Origin: Cellulomonas sp. P24
GTDB taxonomy: Bacteria; Actinomycetota; Actinomycetes; Actinomycetales; Cellulomonadaceae
DNA: 64,000 nucleotides
Assembly (NCBI RefSeq): GCF_024704385.1
Contig: NZ_JAJDFX010000002.1
Coordinates: 620,001 to 684,000, forward strand
Direction: 5' to 3'
A model generated the notes under the pieces. It was not told where the DNA came from. It searched no databases and worked only from the letters and a program-made list of their open reading frames with translations. A program made the translations under genes and the position numbers. Below, one piece after another: positions 16,431 through 25,294 of the stretch (its first letter is position 1; every line of letters begins with the position of its first letter).

Positions 16431-18455
16431 ATGCAACTGGTCTCGCTCTCGCTCTACTCCTCCCGTGGGCAGCGCGAGACGATCCCCTTCACCCTCGGCT
16501 CGCTGAACGTCATCACCGGCCAGTCCAAGACCGGGAAGTCGGTGCTGGTCAAACTCATCGACTACTGCCTGGGCCGCTCGGACGTACCGACCTCGGCTGG
16601 GAAGGTCGAGGCCGCCCTGCGGTGGGTCGGTGTCGTCTGGCAGTTCGCCGATGGGGGCCGCGCGTTCGTGGGTCGCCCGCTGCCGAAGGTGGGACGCACT
16701 ACGAACTCCCAGGCAATGGTCAGGCTCGGCGACGAGACGTTACAGCCGCCCGAGTTCAGCGAGTTGGCAGCGAACCAGACATGCACCTCCATGCGGGTAA
16801 TGCTCGGCGAGCGCATCGGCATCACCGAGAGCCGCGTCGAACCGGCGCCCGGCTCGTTGCGCCGTCCGTTTCGAACGGGCCTGGGTCACGCCGCTCTGCT
16901 TTGCCTGCAGAGTCAGGACGAGATCTCGAGCTCGACGCACATCTTCCATCGCAGCGACGACTGGGCCCAGGCGCAGAATCTGCGCGACACGCTGCCGTAC
17001 TTCCTCGGCGCAGTCCCAGCCGACCAGGCCGCCCTCAAGGGGATGCTGCGCGGGCAGCAGCGGCAACAACTGCGCCTCGAACGCGATCTTGAGATCGCCC
17101 AGAGGCGGGCCGAGGGACTCGACGACGAACTCCAGTCGTTGCTCATCGAGGCAGCTGACGTCGGGCTGACGGACCGACCGGAGCTCGCGGCGGCGCCCCT
17201 GACACGCGAGGAGCTACTGACACGACTGCACCGCGCCGCGGGCACCGCCCTGCAGCCAAGTTCGCAGGAGCCGACATCGACGTCACGCACCGACGTACAG
17301 GATGCGCGTCGTGCCGCTCAGGCCGAGCTCGAGGTTGCCGAAGACGAACTCGACCAACTCATGGGCAAGCGCTCGCTTCTCCTAGACGAGTCCGAACGTG
17401 GCAGCGAGTACGCCGATGCCCTGGAGGTCCAGAGCGGACGGCTGGCGAGCATCAACCTGCTGCCACGAGCGACTGACGGCGATGAGCAGGACCCGCGCAG
17501 CACCGCGACGTGCCCGGTATGCGGCCAAGTCGGCCAGGTGCCCGACCCGACCGCGTTGCAGCTACGCGCTGCGCTGGATGTGCTCGACACGCGCCTACGC
17601 AAGATCCGCCGCGCCTCACCGGCGAAGGGCTTGGCGCTGGCGCAGGTCGCTGGGCAGATCGCAGACGCGCAAGGCCGCGTCGCCCGTGCGCGGGCGCTCG
17701 TGGGCGCCGCGCTGAGTGCTGATTCCCTGGTCGGTGCGGACCCGCAGCGCAGGAGCGACTTCGTGCGCGGGCGCATTGATGCGGTGTTGGAGCGCGCGCC
17801 GAGCGTCGACCGTACGCAGATAGATCAGATTGCCGCCCGGATCGCGGACGTCGAGCAGTCGGTCGAGGACATACAATTGCAGCTGTCCGATGACAAGGCG
17901 CGCGAGCTGCTGAACTCGCGCCTCCTTGGGGTGGGTCGGGACCTGACGACGTACGCGAAGCGCCTCGAACTTGAGCACTCCGACCGGGAGGTACGTATTG
18001 ACCTGTCGCAGCTCACCATCATCGCGGATGTTGACGACGTGCCGGTCCCCCTGCACCGGATCGGCAGCGCGGAGAACTGGATCGGCTATCACATCGCAAG
18101 TCACCTGGCCTTGCACCAGTCGTTCATCCGCCACGACCGCCCGGTCCCACGTCTTCTAGTCATCGACCAGCCATCGCAGGGGCACTACCCGTCTGAGATG
18201 GCTAAACACCCCGGGCGCACTCAGGTAGACGCTGACGAGATCGCCGTGCGGCGTCTGTACTCACTGATCTACGAGTTCGTGGCCGCGAATGACGGCCAAT
18301 TCCAGGTGATCGTGGTCGACCACGCCAACATCGACGAGCCCTGGTTCCAGGACTCGATTGTCGTAGAGTGGCGCAGGCAGGATCCGGACGGCCAGATCCG
18401 CAAGCTCGTGCCAGCATCTTGGCTCACGGATGAGGACCCGCCCGAGCAGTCGTGA
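16431..18455 (+). CDS. DUF3732 SMC/Rad50-like ATPase of ABC-3C system
   Basis: A 674-residue ATPase. Walker A GQSKTGKS lies at about residues 29-36. A long coiled coil follows (about 200-450), interrupted by CPVCGQVG near 361-368, a Rad50-style zinc-hook motif though with a single Cys pair. A second coiled segment leads to RLLVIDQPSQG near 573, the Walker B and D-loop region typical of DUF3732, and the protein ends in a compact ATPase lobe. In ABC-3C conflict systems this protein is thought to recognise aberrant DNA or nucleoprotein and license the nuclease encoded first in the operon. The gap to the preceding gene is 66 bases, so it may have its own weak initiation site; ATG 16431 starts directly at the first strand of the fold. 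Confidence 0.85.
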   Translation: MQLVSLSLYSSRGQRETIPFTLGSLNVITGQSKTGKSVLVKLIDYCLGRSDVPTSAGKVEAALRWVGVVWQFADGGRAFVGRPLPKVGRTTNSQAMVRLGDETLQPPEFSELAANQTCTSMRVMLGERIGITESRVEPAPGSLRRPFRTGLGHAALLCLQSQDEISSSTHIFHRSDDWAQAQNLRDTLPYFLGAVPADQAALKGMLRGQQRQQLRLERDLEIAQRRAEGLDDELQSLLIEAADVGLTDRPELAAAPLTREELLTRLHRAAGTALQPSSQEPTSTSRTDVQDARRAAQAELEVAEDELDQLMGKRSLLLDESERGSEYADALEVQSGRLASINLLPRATDGDEQDPRSTATCPVCGQVGQVPDPTALQLRAALDVLDTRLRKIRRASPAKGLALAQVAGQIADAQGRVARARALVGAALSADSLVGADPQRRSDFVRGRIDAVLERAPSVDRTQIDQIAARIADVEQSVEDIQLQLSDDKARELLNSRLLGVGRDLTTYAKRLELEHSDREVRIDLSQLTIIADVDDVPVPLHRIGSAENWIGYHIASHLALHQSFIRHDRPVPRLLVIDQPSQGHYPSEMAKHPGRTQVDADEIAVRRLYSLIYEFVAANDGQFQVIVVDHANIDEPWFQDSIVVEWRRQDPDGQIRKLVPASWLTDEDPPEQS

Positions 18456-19201
18456 TCAACCTGACAGGCAGAGGCGTCGGCTGATCCGGCCAGGCTCGGG
18501 GTCGTGCGCAAGGCCTCGAGTCCTTCGCATTCACGGGCGCCGCTGAGTGGACGTTTCGCTCGGGCACATCTGCGCCGCACGCGCGACGTGGGCCAAGTGG
18601 CTCGAGCACGCGGGTTCGGACGCAAACTGTCGAATCGTGGTCGTCACTACTGATGACCAGCGGCTTCGCGAGCACCTCCGAGGGCGCGCACCCAGATGCG
18701 AGGCTCGCGCCGCGCACCGCGCCTCGACCGACCACCATGTTCCCTGCGAACGGCACGACTGTTGTGAGCCAAGTGCGGCCGACCACGCAGCGTCCCGTTG
18801 AGGTCCTCGAGCTGAGGTTGCGGCTTGAGGCGGCAGCGGCGACCCTTCGCGAGCGCGCTTGCCGACCCAGCGGAGGGCCGCGCGATGTTAAGGCGCAACT
18901 CCTCCTCGAGCTTCTCGCTTCCGCGTCCAACCCCGCGGACGGGTCGTCGGGTCAAGACCCCGGACGCGCTGCACGCTCGAGTGAGCACGCTGAACCTGCC
19001 GCAGGTCGTCGTCGAAGAGTGGCGCGAAGTGGTGGAGGAGGTCGAGGCGTTGGTGTGCTTGTTCCCGAGCGAGGAGTAGGGCGAGGCGCACAGCCCGCGG
19101 GAACGCCGGTGCATCCGTGCAGGTGGCATGCTTCGGCAAGGGAAGTCGCACGCCGGGGGGAGAGTCGGTGCTGGGCAGGTCAGGGGCGGGTGGCGTGTGC
19201 C
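18456..19201. other. Region of fragmentary coding character
   Basis: This 746-base gap shows coding-like stretches that change frame: VVTTDDQRLREHL near 18640, a helical ELRLRLEAAAATLRERA stretch near 18810-18870 in the frame of the downstream helicase, and NLPQVVVEEWREVVEEVEAL near 18990-19060 in another frame. They suggest a decayed gene. The interval also holds the helicase promoter, with no clear -10/-35 pair. Confidence 0.4.
18885..19079 (+). CDS. Possible small gene or gene remnant
   Basis: A 64-residue frame from ATG 18885 whose second half (KTPDALHARVSTLNLPQVVVEEWREVVEEVEAL) looks coding and would form an amphipathic helix. No ribosome-binding site is visible and the N-terminal half is Ser/Arg-rich noise. 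It could be the tail of a gene whose earlier part is broken upstream. Function unknown. Confidence 0.28.
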   Translation: MLRRNSSSSFSLPRPTPRTGRRVKTPDALHARVSTLNLPQVVVEEWREVVEEVEALVCLFPSEE

Positions 19202-22200
19202 ATGGCTGAGCGGCAGATCTCGTTGCGGTTCGAGACGAAGTGTCGTCGGTGCGGGCGAACCCTGGCGGCCGGTGAGGCTGCCCGGTGGAACCCGGAGACG
19301 AAGTGGACGGCGTGCGTGCGCTGTCCGACGACCGGTGCGCGGACGGGCGCACGCGCCCCGGCGGGCGGGGTATCGGGGAGGTCGGTGAGCCCGGCTGTTG
19401 CGGCAGCGAACTCCCCGTGGACGTCCTTGGTCCGCTACCACCTGCTCGCGGTGCAGCGCGCCGGGGTGGCCGAGCCGCCGGGCGTGGGAGACGGGGAGCT
19501 GTGGCGCCCGCTGCGCCTCGCCCGTGAGGACGTGATCACCGGCAGGGCCGACGAGGTCCCGCTGGATGGCCGCCTGCGGTCCCTGTACGCGAGCCTCGCC
19601 CCGGGTGAGGCCGTGTTCTACGGGTGGCCGCTGGTGATCGCGACCGACCGGTCCGGGCGACGACGGGTGGGCCCGTTGGTGATGACAGAGCTGGACATCC
19701 CCCTGGAGGGTGGGCCGGCGACGGTCATGCCCCGCGATGATGAGCCCTACCTGAACCCGGGCCTGCTCAGCGAGGGGTTCTTCCCTGCTGACGCGCTGGC
19801 CGCGGTGGACGGGTGCGTGCAGGCAGGGTTGCCGTTCGGGGACGCGCCGGCGATGCAGGGGCTCGTCGAGCAGGTCGCGGCAACGTTGGGCTTCGAGGCG
19901 ACCGTCCTGGACCCCGACCACCTGATGCCCCCCGACCTGAGCCGCGTGGGTGTGCAAAACACGGCGGTCGTGTTCCGGGGAACGTCGAATCTGGCCACCA
20001 GGGCCCTGGTGGCCGAGCTGACCACCTTGCTGGATCGGAACGACTGGCGTGGCACGGCCGCCCGGTGGCTGCTGGAGCCGCACGCGGGCACCAGGCCTGC
20101 AGCGGCCCCCATGGCCCTGGCGCCGGCAGTCGGCGCCGCGCAGGGCGGGCCGGTGCTCGACCTGGTCGGGGGTCTGCCGCCGGTCGCCGTGGACGGGTTG
20201 GCGTTGAACGACTCCCAGGAACGTGCGCTCATCGCGGCCTCCCGGGACGCGGTCACGGTCGTGACGGGCCCACCTGGCACGGGCAAGAGCCAGCTCGTGG
20301 CCGCGGTGGTCGCCAACCAGTGGGTGTCCGGGCGCAGCGTGTTGGTGGCCTCGACGAACAACGGTGCGGTCGACGTCGCCGCGCGGCGGTGCGCGAGCCT
20401 GGACGAGGCGCTGCTGATCCGCACCGGCAACCGGGACCAACGTGACGCGCTGCCTGCGGTCCTGGAGGCGCTTGCCGCGCGCGGTGCGCAGCCCGGCCCG
20501 TCGCGCGCCGTGATCCGCCGCCAGCTCGAGGCGGGCGCGTCCGCCCGGGAGGCCGTGCACGGGCGCCTGGCCCAGCGGACCGCGGTGGAGGCCCAGCTTG
20601 CCCAGCTCGTGCTGGACGTCGAAGCCCTACGCACGGTGATCTGGGGTTCACCGCACCCGGGCCCCGCACATGACCGACGCACCGAGATCGCCCGACGCGC
20701 CGTCAAGGCGGCCGGATCACGGTGGGGGCGCGGGCGCGAGGAACGGCGACTGCTGACGCTGGCGGCTCCGAGCGTGCCTGGGGTGAGCGTGGGCGACGTC
20801 GCGGCCTGGGCCAGTGCTGAGGTGCGCGCCGACGAGCTCCGAGCGTTGCTCGGCGACTGGGGCCCGGCCGATCCAGTACGCGACCGCACCGAGCTCGCCG
20901 CCGCGGACGCCGCGTGGGCCGCGGCCGGCACGAGCGCGGTGCGCGACACCGTCCAGGAGCACCTGCACACCGGCAAGGCCGCGTTGCAGCAGGTGGCGCG
21001 CCTGCGTGCCGCGGCCCAGGCGGCGCGCACCGCCGCGGTGGTCCGGGCGTTGCCCCACGTGCCGGGGTGGGCATGCACCACCCTGTCGGTGCGACAGAGC
21101 TTCCCGCTGACGGCCGGACTATTCGATCTCTTGGTGATCGACGAGGCCAGCCAGTGCTCGATCGCGGACGTTCTGCCGTTGGCGTACCGGGCCAAACGGA
21201 TCCTGGTGGTCGGTGACCCGAACCAGCTCACCCCTGTCGTCACCCTCACCAAGAGCGCACTGGAGCAGATCGCCACCGGTGCGGGCACGACGCACGCGCA
21301 GATGCACCAGCGGGCCCTGTCGGTGGGGCAGGACTCCGCGTACACGGCGTTCGCCGCCACGTGCCCCACTCCCCCGCAGCTGCTCGAGGAGCACTACCGG
21401 TGCCACCCGCAGATCGCCCAGTTCTTCAACGAGCAGTTCTACGCCGGCGCACTGCGGATCCTGACCGACGTCTCCACCCAGACCGGGAACGTGCGCGGGC
21501 TGTCCCTGGTCGAGGTCCCCGGGCGCACCCGCCGCGGCGAGAACGGCGGCGCACAGAACCTCGAGGAAGCCGACGCGGTGGTCGCGTGGGTCCTGGCCCA
21601 CCTCGACGAGCCCGGCACCCTGGGGGTCGTGACCCCGTTCGCCGCCCAGGCCGCGCTCATCACCACCCGGCTGAGAACCGCACTCGGTGCGAGCGCCTGG
21701 GACGCGAAGGACGTCACCGTCGGCACCGCGCACCGCTTCCAGGGCGACGAACGCGACGTGATGCTCTTCTCCACGGTCCTGGCCGCAGATGCGAACCCCG
21801 GCACGGCCCGGTGGGTCGAAGAACAACGCAACCTCGTCAACGTCGCGGTCTCCCGGGCCCGGCGCGCCCTGGTCGTCTTCGCCGACACCACCTCCCTGGC
21901 CCAGACGCCCGTCCCGACCCTGCACGCCCTGGTGGCCATGGCGAGCGGAACAGCCGACCAGGCAACAGCAGCCCAGGACGCCCTGATCGAGGTCGCGGCC
22001 CTGCACTCCGACGCCGAACGGCGCCTGTTCGCCGCCCTCGCCCGCCGCGGACACACCCCCGAGCTCAAGGTCGTCGTCGAGGGCTACGAGCTCGACTTCG
22101 CACTGGACACCCCCACCGGTCCGCTCGACATCGAGGTCGACGGCGTCCACCACACCGACACCCGCGGACGCCAACGACGCCAAGACCTCGCCCGCGACCA

Positions 22201-22339
22201 GATCCTGGAATCGATCGGCTGGCGCGTCCTGCGGATCCCCGCCTGGCAGTGCCTCGCCGAACCCGACCGCGTGGCCACCGACGTGGAACGGACGATCGGC
22301 ACGCGGCCTGTCGCGTCGCAGGGCAGGCATGCCGGCTGA
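19202..22339 (+). CDS. SF1 helicase (UPF1-like) with zinc ribbon and DUF559/Vsr-like nuclease
   Basis: A 1,045-residue protein with three parts. Residues 14-41 form a zinc ribbon (CRRCGRTLAAGE...TACVRC). The helicase core has Walker A GPPGTGKS near 355, Walker B VIDEAS near 644, GDPNQLTPV, EHYRCHPQI and VAVSRARRALVV, all UPF1/Dna2-type SF1 motifs, with a coiled insertion between motifs Ia and II. From about 950 the tail contains ELDFALD, LDIEVDGVHH and a final GWRVLRIPAWQC, the D...E-x-D/H layout of DUF559/Vsr-related nucleases. This combination recurs in antiphage islands, so a DNA-unwinding restriction role is likely but inferred. ATG 19202 is chosen because upstream in-frame sequence is low quality; no strong ribosome-binding site is seen. 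Confidence 0.85.
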   Translation: MAERQISLRFETKCRRCGRTLAAGEAARWNPETKWTACVRCPTTGARTGARAPAGGVSGRSVSPAVAAANSPWTSLVRYHLLAVQRAGVAEPPGVGDGELWRPLRLAREDVITGRADEVPLDGRLRSLYASLAPGEAVFYGWPLVIATDRSGRRRVGPLVMTELDIPLEGGPATVMPRDDEPYLNPGLLSEGFFPADALAAVDGCVQAGLPFGDAPAMQGLVEQVAATLGFEATVLDPDHLMPPDLSRVGVQNTAVVFRGTSNLATRALVAELTTLLDRNDWRGTAARWLLEPHAGTRPAAAPMALAPAVGAAQGGPVLDLVGGLPPVAVDGLALNDSQERALIAASRDAVTVVTGPPGTGKSQLVAAVVANQWVSGRSVLVASTNNGAVDVAARRCASLDEALLIRTGNRDQRDALPAVLEALAARGAQPGPSRAVIRRQLEAGASAREAVHGRLAQRTAVEAQLAQLVLDVEALRTVIWGSPHPGPAHDRRTEIARRAVKAAGSRWGRGREERRLLTLAAPSVPGVSVGDVAAWASAEVRADELRALLGDWGPADPVRDRTELAAADAAWAAAGTSAVRDTVQEHLHTGKAALQQVARLRAAAQAARTAAVVRALPHVPGWACTTLSVRQSFPLTAGLFDLLVIDEASQCSIADVLPLAYRAKRILVVGDPNQLTPVVTLTKSALEQIATGAGTTHAQMHQRALSVGQDSAYTAFAATCPTPPQLLEEHYRCHPQIAQFFNEQFYAGALRILTDVSTQTGNVRGLSLVEVPGRTRRGENGGAQNLEEADAVVAWVLAHLDEPGTLGVVTPFAAQAALITTRLRTALGASAWDAKDVTVGTAHRFQGDERDVMLFSTVLAADANPGTARWVEEQRNLVNVAVSRARRALVVFADTTSLAQTPVPTLHALVAMASGTADQATAAQDALIEVAALHSDAERRLFAALARRGHTPELKVVVEGYELDFALDTPTGPLDIEVDGVHHTDTRGRQRRQDLARDQILESIGWRVLRIPAWQCLAEPDRVATDVERTIGTRPVASQGRHAG

Positions 22340-22419
22340 CGTTGAGCAGGATCGGGTGCGCCCGCGCGCTACGTTGTCGATCAGAGCGACGATCGGTCCT
22401 ACGACTCGGAGGGGCAACG

Positions 22420-23523
22420 ATGTCGGACGGTGTGTTCCTGGAGCGAGGCGGCGAGCTCATCGCCATGGAGTTGGCACCCTACGACGTAGAGGCTGACCTG
22501 CAGCGATTGCTCGAGCAGCACCCCGCGCTGCTGTCCGGGCGCCAGATCGACCCTGACGAACCCCGCGAGTGGCTGTTGATCGCGCGCGAGCAGGGACTTC
22601 CGGGAGCCATCGATGGACCCGACCAGTGGAGTGTCGACCATCTTTTCGTCGATCAGGCCGGGGTGCCCACCATCGTCGAAGTCAAGCGAAGCACGGACAC
22701 GCGCATTCGCCGCGAGGTCGTCGGCCAGATGCTCGACTACGCCGCCAACGGGGTGCGGTACTGGCCCGTCGAACGCCTACAAGCAGATCTGGCCGCACGC
22801 GTCGGCGGCCAGGACGAGGCGAACAGCGCGGTCGTCGAGCTACTTGGCCGCGCCGGTGGAGCAGTCTCCGTTGAGGCGTTCTGGGGCCAGGTCCAAGCGA
22901 ATCTGGCCGCCGGTCGCTTGCGGTTGCTGTTTGTCGCCGACGTCATCCCTGAGACGCTGCGGCGCATCATCGAGTTCCTCAACGAGCAGATGACCCAGTG
23001 CGAAGTGCTGGGCATCGAGATCCGCCAGTACGCCGCAGATGGGCACCGGGTCTTCACCCCGACCGTGATCGGCCAGACAAGCGAGTCACGCCGCACCAAG
23101 AGGAACACCACCGACGACCGCACCTTCGACCAGCTCCTCGCTGCGGCCTCCGTCGCGGTGCGTGACGTCGAGCGATGGCTCAGTGACCTCGCACGGGTGC
23201 ACGGCTGGGAGGTCACCACGTCCAAGACCGGGCGCCAGTACCGGCTCCCCAACAACTGGACGCTGGTCCAGCTCTTCCCGGGCGACGGCGGCGGATCGCT
23301 CCAGTTCATGCTCGGCGCCGTCGCCGACGCCGGCCTCGACGAGGAAGCACGAGCGCTCCTGACCGAGCTGAGCGCCATCGCCGGGCGCCCGCTCGCACAC
23401 CGCCAGCCCTGGGCGCGCGTGGATGGCTTTCACGAACACTGGGAGCAGTTCGCGGACGAGTGGCTTCCCCGATACGCCAGCGCCGTTGATCGCGCCGCCA
23501 CCCTGCTCTCTGCGACGCCGTAG
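22420..23523 (+). CDS. PD-(D/E)xK nuclease-domain protein (NucS-like N-terminal core)
   Basis: A 367-residue protein with GGAGGGG placed before ATG 22420. Residues 70-107 carry SVDHLFVDQAG-PTIVEVKR with Asp73, Glu87-x-Lys89 and Gln103, the catalytic arrangement of NucS/restriction-type nucleases. Residues about 240-367 form a second, uncharacterised domain with a strand-rich GWEVTTSKTGRQYRLPNNW segment. It lies 80 bases after the helicase-nuclease gene on the same strand and may be its partner. Proteins of this kind are usually annotated as hypothetical. A role in DNA cleavage is well supported by the motif; the biological target is unknown. Confidence 0.75.
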   Translation: MSDGVFLERGGELIAMELAPYDVEADLQRLLEQHPALLSGRQIDPDEPREWLLIAREQGLPGAIDGPDQWSVDHLFVDQAGVPTIVEVKRSTDTRIRREVVGQMLDYAANGVRYWPVERLQADLAARVGGQDEANSAVVELLGRAGGAVSVEAFWGQVQANLAAGRLRLLFVADVIPETLRRIIEFLNEQMTQCEVLGIEIRQYAADGHRVFTPTVIGQTSESRRTKRNTTDDRTFDQLLAAASVAVRDVERWLSDLARVHGWEVTTSKTGRQYRLPNNWTLVQLFPGDGGGSLQFMLGAVADAGLDEEARALLTELSAIAGRPLAHRQPWARVDGFHEHWEQFADEWLPRYASAVDRAATLLSATP

Positions 23524-23727
23524 GCGAAGCACCTTCCGCCTCGCTGCGGCACGGGCGTCCACAAGAGTCTCGGGCATTCGTGCGTCGGACCGAACACTCG
23601 TGGGAAGGCCCCTTAGGCCTAGGGTCCATCCATCTCCGCGCTCCGTGGCGGTGCGGGACACTTCGGGTGTCGCCCCGTAGATGTGGGTCGATCATCCATG
23701 TGCAGAGAACAACTGGGGGGCTAGACG

Positions 23728-25161
23728 ATGGCGTTGCCGGCAGCGGGCACACAACCGCGCGAGGCGTTCATACTCGGCGCGGGATTCTCGAAAGCGATCT
23801 CGCCGGTCATGCCGCTCACCGACGAGCTAGGCGATCGTCTCGCCTCCGCTGACCCGAACGCATTCACGCGTTTGCAGGGCGGATCGTTCGAGACCTGGCT
23901 GTCTCATCGGGCTGAAGCCCAGCCCTACCTAGATGCCGCTGACAATCTGGAGCGTCAGTCCGTCTTTGCGCGCGCGACCTCCCGAATCGCGACGACCCTT
24001 GACGAGCTGATCGCTGAGGCGCTTTCAGCACCCTTGCCCCCGTGGCTCGCGCAGCTCGTGAGCCTGTGGCACCTGCACGACGCCGACGTCCTGACCTTCA
24101 ACTACGACACGCTTGTCGAGTGCGCATTCGACACTCTCCGGTTCTGGGACTGGCGCGCAGAGGCCGAGTTCCAGTGGGGTTCCCTGCTGAACTACAACCC
24201 GACCGGGAAGGCCGGGAGTTCTATTGGTGAGTTTGACGGTACGAGCGGACCCCATCGGAGCTTCCGCCTGTGGAAGCTCCACGGCTCCACCAACTGGTTC
24301 TGGACACCTGGGGATGCCTCGGGCGCCAGCGCCATACGGGTAGCGCTGCCCGGCAAGTTCGGCGCCCCGAAGAGCGCCGATGCTGACGAACGCCACTGGA
24401 TGGCGCCTGGCCGCGAACCGCTACTGGTCCCGCCTTCGGCACTCAAGTCGTCGTACTACGCCAACCCCATCACGCGCGAGGTGTGGTCGCGCGGCTACGA
24501 GGCGCTGCGCGCTGCCGAAGTCATCACGCTCATCGGGTACTCGCTCCCGCAGACCGACTTGACCACAGTCGGAATGCTCGTCGATGCGCTTCACGCAGGG
24601 ACGGTGAAGGAGGTCCGAGTAGTCGATCTGGCCCCTTCTGAGATCGCTGACCGTCTTCGGTCCCTGGCACCACCTGGCGTCGCCGTTGTCGAGTACGGAA
24701 AGCACGATCCGAACCCGGCGCAGGCGTACGTGACGATCCGGCTCGCAGAAGCTGCCGAACGCGCAGCGTCGCGGCTGAGCGCTGGATCGGACGACGAAGA
24801 CGCGCTCTTGCTGGTCACCTGGGGCGACCTCGGGCCGGGACCGCAGTTCGGGCGCACCGCGCCCGTCATCGGGCTTCACCGGTCTCCCGACGGGAGCGAA
24901 CTCAGGGTCGAGGCAGGATCGCTGACGACATTCGCTGGCGCGACCACGGTTTGGCGTGAAGGCGGCCCGTCGCCAGTCAGCGTCGCCGAACTTCGCCGTG
25001 AGCTCCGCGGCGCACACCGCATCGTGGCGATCGTCGAGGGGAACTCGGCGGAGTCAGTGGTCATCGACTTCACCCATCGAGCCACCACTGTCGGCCAGGG
25101 TAATGGCGAGTGGATTCAACTGATCCCAGCAGGAGCGGCGCCGTTCGTCGGAGTCACCTGA
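23728..25161 (+). CDS. SIR2-domain protein, probable NAD-consuming defence effector
   Basis: A 477-residue protein. FILGAGFSKA (residues 14-23) is the SIR2 dinucleotide-binding loop, LTFNYDT (122-128) holds the conserved Asn and Asp, and KLHGSTNW (183-190) supplies the catalytic His185. Further SIR2 motifs follow (LIGYSLPQTD near 272). Unlike sirtuin deacetylases there is no zinc-binding Cys quartet, which fits the SIR2 NADases of antiphage systems that deplete NAD in infected cells. Residues after about 330 form an extra domain I do not recognise. ATG 23728 follows a GGGGGG run. It is the last defence-type gene on this strand and is separated from the nuclease gene by 204 bases, so it may be independently transcribed. 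Confidence 0.82.
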   Translation: MALPAAGTQPREAFILGAGFSKAISPVMPLTDELGDRLASADPNAFTRLQGGSFETWLSHRAEAQPYLDAADNLERQSVFARATSRIATTLDELIAEALSAPLPPWLAQLVSLWHLHDADVLTFNYDTLVECAFDTLRFWDWRAEAEFQWGSLLNYNPTGKAGSSIGEFDGTSGPHRSFRLWKLHGSTNWFWTPGDASGASAIRVALPGKFGAPKSADADERHWMAPGREPLLVPPSALKSSYYANPITREVWSRGYEALRAAEVITLIGYSLPQTDLTTVGMLVDALHAGTVKEVRVVDLAPSEIADRLRSLAPPGVAVVEYGKHDPNPAQAYVTIRLAEAAERAASRLSAGSDDEDALLLVTWGDLGPGPQFGRTAPVIGLHRSPDGSELRVEAGSLTTFAGATTVWREGGPSPVSVAELRRELRGAHRIVAIVEGNSAESVVIDFTHRATTVGQGNGEWIQLIPAGAAPFVGVT

Positions 25162-25294
25162 GGCTTGATCAAGGGTAGACGCTACCTGGGAACCCCGGGG
25201 TGGGGTGGCCACGACTCAGACGCCAGCAACAGCGTGAAGGAGGCAGACGCGCGGGAAGGACGGCGAACTGTGCCATGCAGCGAGCTGGCGCGAA

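Noticed and set aside
18653-19201. Longer N-terminus for the helicase
   Set aside because: The extra 183 residues are repetitive and Arg/Gly-rich, except for one helical patch that looks like a separate remnant; the zinc ribbon begins directly after ATG 19202.
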